Source of the DNA: Nocardia jinanensis
Lineage (GTDB): Bacteria > Actinomycetota > Actinomycetes > Mycobacteriales > Mycobacteriaceae
NCBI RefSeq assembly: GCF_014645735.1
Contig: NZ_BMMH01000008.1
Location: 209,115 to 273,114, forward strand
Direction of reading: 5' to 3'
DNA length: 64,000 bases
The notes below the pieces were generated by a model. It saw nothing but the letters and a program-made list of their open reading frames with translations. It searched no databases and had not been told where the DNA came from. Position numbers and translations under genes: made by a program. Shown one piece after another: positions 59,155 through 64,000 of the stretch; positions within the stretch are counted from its first letter, which is position 1, and the number at the start of each line of letters is the position of its first letter.

Positions 59155-60421
59155 CGGCGCACCCGGATCATCCGGCGGTGCTGGGGTAGCAGGCGCATCG
59201 TCTGGTCGAGCCGGGTGTCAGCGGCCCACGGGACGATATCCACCCCGACCGTGCTCATATCGCGGTACATCGAGATCCGCTCCAGCTGCCACATCTTCTC
59301 CATGGTGGGGTCCAGATCGCCGGCGAAAGGGCTGCCGCGCAGCACATCCACCGCCACCACCACGTGTCCGCGTTTGCGCAGATCGATCAATGCGAGGGCG
59401 AACTGGGTGTCCAGCAGGGTGGTGAACGCGACGATGACCGCGCCCAGCGGGACCGCGGCGTAGGGCGCCAGGGTGCCGGTCGTGGGGATGAACTCGTCGC
59501 CGACGTCGAGCACGGTATCGACGATCCGATAGAACTGCCGGCGGCCGATATCCGGGCGCAGCCAGCGTGGGGACTGTCCCAGGCAGACGACCGCGGTGCG
59601 GTCCCCGGCTTGCAGCGTGGACTGCACCACCTGCGCGGCCCCGCGCACCGAGAGCTCCAGCGCGTCGCTGGCCGGGCCGGGAGCCTGCTGCGAGGTGTCC
59701 ACCAGCACGACCACATCGGCGGAACGGTTGGTGAGGCGTTCGGTCACGTACAAGCGCCCCCGGCGGGCGCTCACCGGCCAGTTGACGGTGCGCAACTGGT
59801 CGCCGGGGGCGTAGGCGCGGATATCGGCGTACTCCACACCGGGGCCGTGCCGACGGGTGAGGTGTACGCCGAGTCGTTCGGGAAGTTCGGTACGCGGCAA
59901 CCGCATCCGCTGCGGATCGGTGATCGGGTAGACGTAGACCTCCCCGGCGGGCAGGGTCGCGGTGGCCAATGCCATTCCGGCCGGGCTCAATGCCTTCACC
60001 CGCACCTTGATCGGATAGCGACCCCACCGCGTCGCCGACACGGTCAACCGCAAACCGGCCGGAGCCGTCCCCGAGTCCGAGGACTCCTCCACCGTCACCG
60101 TCATCCCGTCGATCACGACCGGTTTACAGCGCAGCAGCGCCTGCCCCTGGTCGACGAAGGCGGCGAGGGTGACGGTGACCTCTTCGTTCTCGAAACAACG
60201 TTGTGTACCGCTACCGTCCACCTGGATCCGGGTGCGCGACACCTGCCAGGGCGCGCTGGCCAGCACACCGAGCATCGGCGAGGCGAATACGACCAGCTGC
60301 CAACTTCCGGCGACCACCGCGCCGAGCAGCGCGACAGCCGAGGCGATGGCCAGCAGATAGGTCAGCGGAGCGGGGCGCCAGCGCAGGCGGGCCTCCACCG
60401 TGGCACTGGCGTCGCGGTGTT

Positions 60422-60425
<4 letters not shown>
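59151..60425 (-). CDS. DUF58-domain membrane protein
   Basis: A 424-residue protein: two transmembrane segments near the N-terminus (LLAIASAVALLGAVVAGSW), a beta-rich part, then DUF58 (GVEYADIRAYAPGDQLRTVNWPVSARRGRLYVTE) and a vWA-like segment (VVVLVDTS, the MIDAS-like DxS). DUF58 proteins work with MoxR ATPases in cofactor insertion or envelope assembly. ATG 60425 overlaps the moxR stop by 4 bp. Confidence 0.85.
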
Positions 60426-61384
<959 letters not shown>

Positions 61385-61412
61385 GTTGTTTCTCGCAATG
61401 GGTCGACCCGTT

Positions 61413-61907
61413 TCACATTCTCTGAAGGCGGCTCAGGATCTCGTCCAGAGCCGCGCGGCCCGGTGCGGGCGTGTTCTGGTCACGCAGCTCCGAATCAGCG
61501 GGATCCACCCAGCGCCACAGTTCGGCACCGAAGAGATGGACCCCGGCACTTTCCAGCGCCCGCCGGTTCTTGCTGACCCGCAGGCCGGCGGACAGTTGGA
61601 ACTCCTTGGCCAGCAGCGGCCGCAGATGCCGATCCCAGTCGGCGCGGCTGCCGTCGGCACGGTCGACGAGCATTTCGGCACGGGCATGCCAGTGGCGCAG
61701 CATTTCGGCGGGCCCGTTCTCCATCTCGTCGGCGAGTTCCTTTTCTCTCCTCTCCGGGCGCAGCAGCACCCAGACAAAGCAGCACAATGCGATCGCGACC
61801 GGTATGCCGGCGGCGATCAGCACGAATTCCCGGAACCGCAGAAAGGCGGCCACCTCCAGCCCGGCGACCGCGATGACGGCGGCGACGACGATCCAGGGTC
61901 TGCTCAT
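61413..61907 (-). CDS. membrane-anchored protein of the MoxR cluster (Rv3165c-like)
   Basis: A 164-residue protein with two hydrophobic N-terminal segments (WIVVAAVIAVAGLEVAAFL, FVLIAAGIPVAIALCCFVWVLL) and a soluble charged C-terminal part (LRHWHARAEMLVDRADGSRAD, HLFGAELWRWVDPADSEL). It lies 28 bp upstream of moxR. Conserved in this gene order only; no known function. Confidence 0.7.
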   Translation of the reverse strand: MSRPWIVVAAVIAVAGLEVAAFLRFREFVLIAAGIPVAIALCCFVWVLLRPERREKELADEMENGPAEMLRHWHARAEMLVDRADGSRADWDRHLRPLLAKEFQLSAGLRVSKNRRALESAGVHLFGAELWRWVDPADSELRDQNTPAPGRAALDEILSRLQRM

Positions 61908-62980
61908 CTCGGCCTCACCCCGCTCGGCGCTCCGGCCTCGGGCGGAACGGCGGGCGGATAGCCACCGGGGTCCGGGGCGGCCGATACAACCGGGTCCGCG
62001 CTGCCCTGCAGATCGGAGAGCGCCACCCGCAGCAACTGCTCGGCCCGCATCCGCTGCCACGACATCATGGAATGCGGGCTGAACCGCGCCTCCTCGAACA
62101 GCGCGACCAGTTCCCGGGCCGAGGCTTCGTGCAGGGCCCCGTGCTCGAATGCGCGCGCCAGCACTTCCATGGGCGTATCGGAGGCCAGCGGGGCCAGGCC
62201 GCGCGCGTAGATCAGGCCGCGTTCCATCGCCAGATAACAGGCGATGATCGCGGTCCGCGCGTCCTGGCCCGCCGCGTTCATCGCGGCCAGCCCCATCTCG
62301 GCGGCCTTCACCAGGGAATCGGTATCGGTGCCCGGCGGTTCGCCGCCGGCGGCCACCGCCTCCTCGGGCGTCTCGGCGCGCTCTCGCCGCTGCGTATTGA
62401 CGGTGACGACGACCAAACCGGTGACCGCCACCGCGACCAGTGTGCCCGCGGCGGCCGTGGCCAGGATCAGCCCGGTCCCGGTGAGGACCGGCTGGTCCTG
62501 CTCGGTGCCGGGCGGTACGGCGGGATGCTGAGGGGCGGGAGACCCGGGTGGCGCAGTCGGCACGGGCTCGGCGACTCGCTGGATTCCGATGAAGTAGATC
62601 GCGAAGACGATCGCCGCCAGTACGCCGACAACGGCCAGCAGGAACAGCACGACCAGCCCGAATCGGCCCAGCCGCCAATGCCATTCGGTCTCGTCGGAAT
62701 CGAGATCCGGCATGGCCAGCGAGAGCCGGTGCTGGCTGGCGATCACCCCGGCCAGCAGCACCACGATCGAGACGGCGAGCAGCACCGGCATCAGCGCGAC
62801 GGCGAGGGGCGAGGGCGCGTTACCCGCCGAATCACTGCTCTCGGCCATCCCCGGAATATGCCCGCGCAGGGCGATGACAGCGCAGAACAACAGCGCGAAC
62901 ACCGCCACAATGCGCGCGATCAGCGCCCGCGACCCGGCCAACCCGATACCTCGAACCTGCTCACTGCCAAGAACAGCCAC
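61904..62980 (-). CDS. DUF4129 membrane protein (Rv3166c-like)
   Basis: A 358-residue protein with four hydrophobic segments (ARIVAVFALLFCAVIAL, LMPVLLAVSIVVLLAGVI, GLVVLFLLAVVGVLAAIVFAIYFIGI and LILATAAAGTLVAVAVTGLVVVTV) and a Pro-rich loop. The C-terminal DUF4129 domain is IIACYLAMERGLIYARGLAPL, DTPMEVLARAFEHG and ELVALFEEARFS. It overlaps the 61413 gene by 4 bp and starts the five-gene operon. Confidence 0.75.
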   Translation of the reverse strand: MAVLGSEQVRGIGLAGSRALIARIVAVFALLFCAVIALRGHIPGMAESSDSAGNAPSPLAVALMPVLLAVSIVVLLAGVIASQHRLSLAMPDLDSDETEWHWRLGRFGLVVLFLLAVVGVLAAIVFAIYFIGIQRVAEPVPTAPPGSPAPQHPAVPPGTEQDQPVLTGTGLILATAAAGTLVAVAVTGLVVVTVNTQRRERAETPEEAVAAGGEPPGTDTDSLVKAAEMGLAAMNAAGQDARTAIIACYLAMERGLIYARGLAPLASDTPMEVLARAFEHGALHEASARELVALFEEARFSPHSMMSWQRMRAEQLLRVALSDLQGSADPVVSAAPDPGGYPPAVPPEAGAPSGVRPR

Positions 62981-63277
62981 ATGGTTACATGCCGGACGGC
63001 CGGTTCGTTAGCGAATCGGCAATATGAAATAACGAGTTTTCCACCTTTATCAGCCCCTTGGCGGCAAACCTACTGCCCATTGATCGATCGACAGTTATAT
63101 CTTGTTCCCGACTGTGAATACTCACAACCTCTTCGCGGATACGGTGACCGATTCCGGATATCCTTTTCCACTCGCTCAGCTCGGGCATCGAACCGACGCC
63201 GCGCCGCGACCGGGTTTCCCGGAGGCGGTACGGCGGCTGTCTATCGCGGTTGACGGCACAACCGGCGGCAGGCTCGG
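62981..63277. other. promoter region of the MoxR operon, no gene
   Basis: Less GC-rich than its surroundings. It must contain the promoter for the operon that starts at 62980. No coding frame, operator of the KstR types or terminator for ltp2 was recognised. Confidence 0.4.
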
Positions 63278-64000
63278 TTACGCGGACCGGTCCGCGCTCA
63301 GCACCAAGCCCGAGGTCGGCACCCCGGTACCTGCGGTGACCAGCACATTCTCTATATCGTGAACCTGGTTCACCGATGTTCCGCGCAACTGGCGGACGCC
63401 TTCGGCGATCCCGTTCATACCGTGGATATAGGCCTCGCCCAGCTGCCCGCCGTGGGTATTGATCGGTAGTTTCCCGCCGATTTCGATAGCACCGTCGGCG
63501 ATGAAATCCTTGGCTTCACCGCGCGGACAGAATCCGAGCTCCTCCAACTGCATGAGGACGAACGGGGTGAAGTGGTCGTACAGAATCGCCGCCTGAATAT
63601 CAGCGGGCCGCAAACCGCTCTGCGACCACAACTGGTCGCCGACCAGACCCATTTCCGGGAGACCGGTCAGCGCATCGCGGTAGTAGCTGGTCATGACGTA
63701 CTGATCGGCGCCGCTGCCCTGGGCCGCGGCGGTGATCACAGCGGCCGGGTTCGGAAGGTCCCGCGCCCGCTCCGCACTGGTCACCACGATCGCCACGCCG
63801 CCGTCGGACTCCTGACAGCAGTCCAGCAGATGCAGCGGCTCGGCGATCCAGCGCGAATTCTGGTGATCTTCCAGGGTTATCGGCTTGTTGTAGAAGAAGG
63901 CGTCCGGGTTCACTGCCGCGTGTTTGCGGTCGGCCACCGCGACCCGGCCGAAATCGGCGGAGGTCGCGCCGTAGACGTGCATGTATCGCCGGGCGACCAT
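63278..64000 (-). CDS. ltp2: Ltp2, aldolase-type lipid-transfer protein (3' part)
   Basis: The C-terminal 240 residues of a thiolase-fold protein cut by the window edge. CQESDGGVAIVVTSAERARD, MTSYYRDALTGLPEMGLVGDQLW, ILYDHFTPFVLMQLEELGFC, INTHGGQLGEAYIHGMNGI and TAGTGVPTSGLVLS are Ltp2 signatures. Ltp2 (Rv3540c), with the ChsH2 DUF35 domain, carries out the retroaldol step that removes the last C3 unit of the cholesterol side chain. The thiolase catalytic Cys/His arrangement is replaced by Ltp2-type residues. Its 5' end is outside the window. Confidence 0.9.
   Translation of the reverse strand: MVARRYMHVYGATSADFGRVAVADRKHAAVNPDAFFYNKPITLEDHQNSRWIAEPLHLLDCCQESDGGVAIVVTSAERARDLPNPAAVITAAAQGSGADQYVMTSYYRDALTGLPEMGLVGDQLWSQSGLRPADIQAAILYDHFTPFVLMQLEELGFCPRGEAKDFIADGAIEIGGKLPINTHGGQLGEAYIHGMNGIAEGVRQLRGTSVNQVHDIENVLVTAGTGVPTSGLVLSADRSA

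Overview
The window is GC-rich actinobacterial chromosome, most likely from Nocardia or a close relative in the Mycobacteriales. The case rests on gene content: most of the cholesterol catabolic genes known from Mycobacterium tuberculosis and Rhodococcus are here, often in the same local order, with TetR-type KstR and KstR2 operator sequences in front of them. There is no rRNA, tRNA, CRISPR array, intact insertion sequence or replication origin. GTG starts, 4-bp start/stop overlaps and tight operons are common.

Region by region. 0-2.7 kb: cyp125 and fadA5, divergent, side-chain degradation, each with a KstR-type box. 3.1-6.5 kb: a poorly understood cassette of an EspR-like XRE regulator converging on an operon for a secreted Gly-Ser-Ala repeat protein, an ImmA/IrrE metallopeptidase and a seven-helix membrane protein. 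6.8-12.2 kb: two SDR genes, echA20 and ipdABC, which open steroid rings C and D. 12.3-18.9 kb: an accessory stretch with an ABM-haemoglobin fusion, a DUF427 protein, an MFS/MarR pair, a TetR/P450 pair broken by a deletion, and a membrane hydrolase with an ArsR-like regulator. 19.1-29.7 kb: the KstR2 (HIP) regulon with fadA6, kstR2, a Ddn-like gene, ipdF, fadE30, fadD3, an enoyl-CoA hydratase and fadE31-32-33, carrying KstR2 boxes. 29.8-31.0 kb: rsgA behind a short leader ORF. 31.1-33.9 kb: a tyrosine-recombinase remnant and a compact SDR/two SnoaL-like/MarR module. 34.0-39.5 kb: kshA and hsaADCB, the ring A/B enzymes, under KstR boxes. 39.5-45.4 kb: a VapBC pair, an imine-reductase-like enzyme with an HxlR regulator, a lipoprotein, a MerR/OYE pair and a WYL regulator. 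45.4-50.5 kb: a TIGR03086 protein, a KstD-like flavoprotein, kstD and a MaoC hydratase. 50.7-58.5 kb: a lipase followed by a gene graveyard (vapC, amidohydrolase, pyrophosphatase and MBL fragments), then regulators, a methyltransferase and an FAD monooxygenase. 58.7-63.0 kb: a conserved five-gene MoxR/DUF58/DUF4129 operon. 63.3-64.0 kb: the 3' part of ltp2.

The steroid genes form one pathway. CYP125, FadA5 and Ltp2 work on the side chain. KshA and KstD open ring B, HsaA/HsaB hydroxylate ring A, HsaC cleaves it and HsaD hydrolyses the product. FadD3 activates HIP. FadE30, IpdF, IpdC, EchA20, IpdAB, FadE31-33 and FadA6 degrade rings C and D. The remaining blocks are insertions in this framework, several with signs of past recombination. 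The best candidates for undescribed biology are the 3.1-6.5 kb cassette, the 31.3-33.9 kb module and the leader ORF ahead of rsgA.
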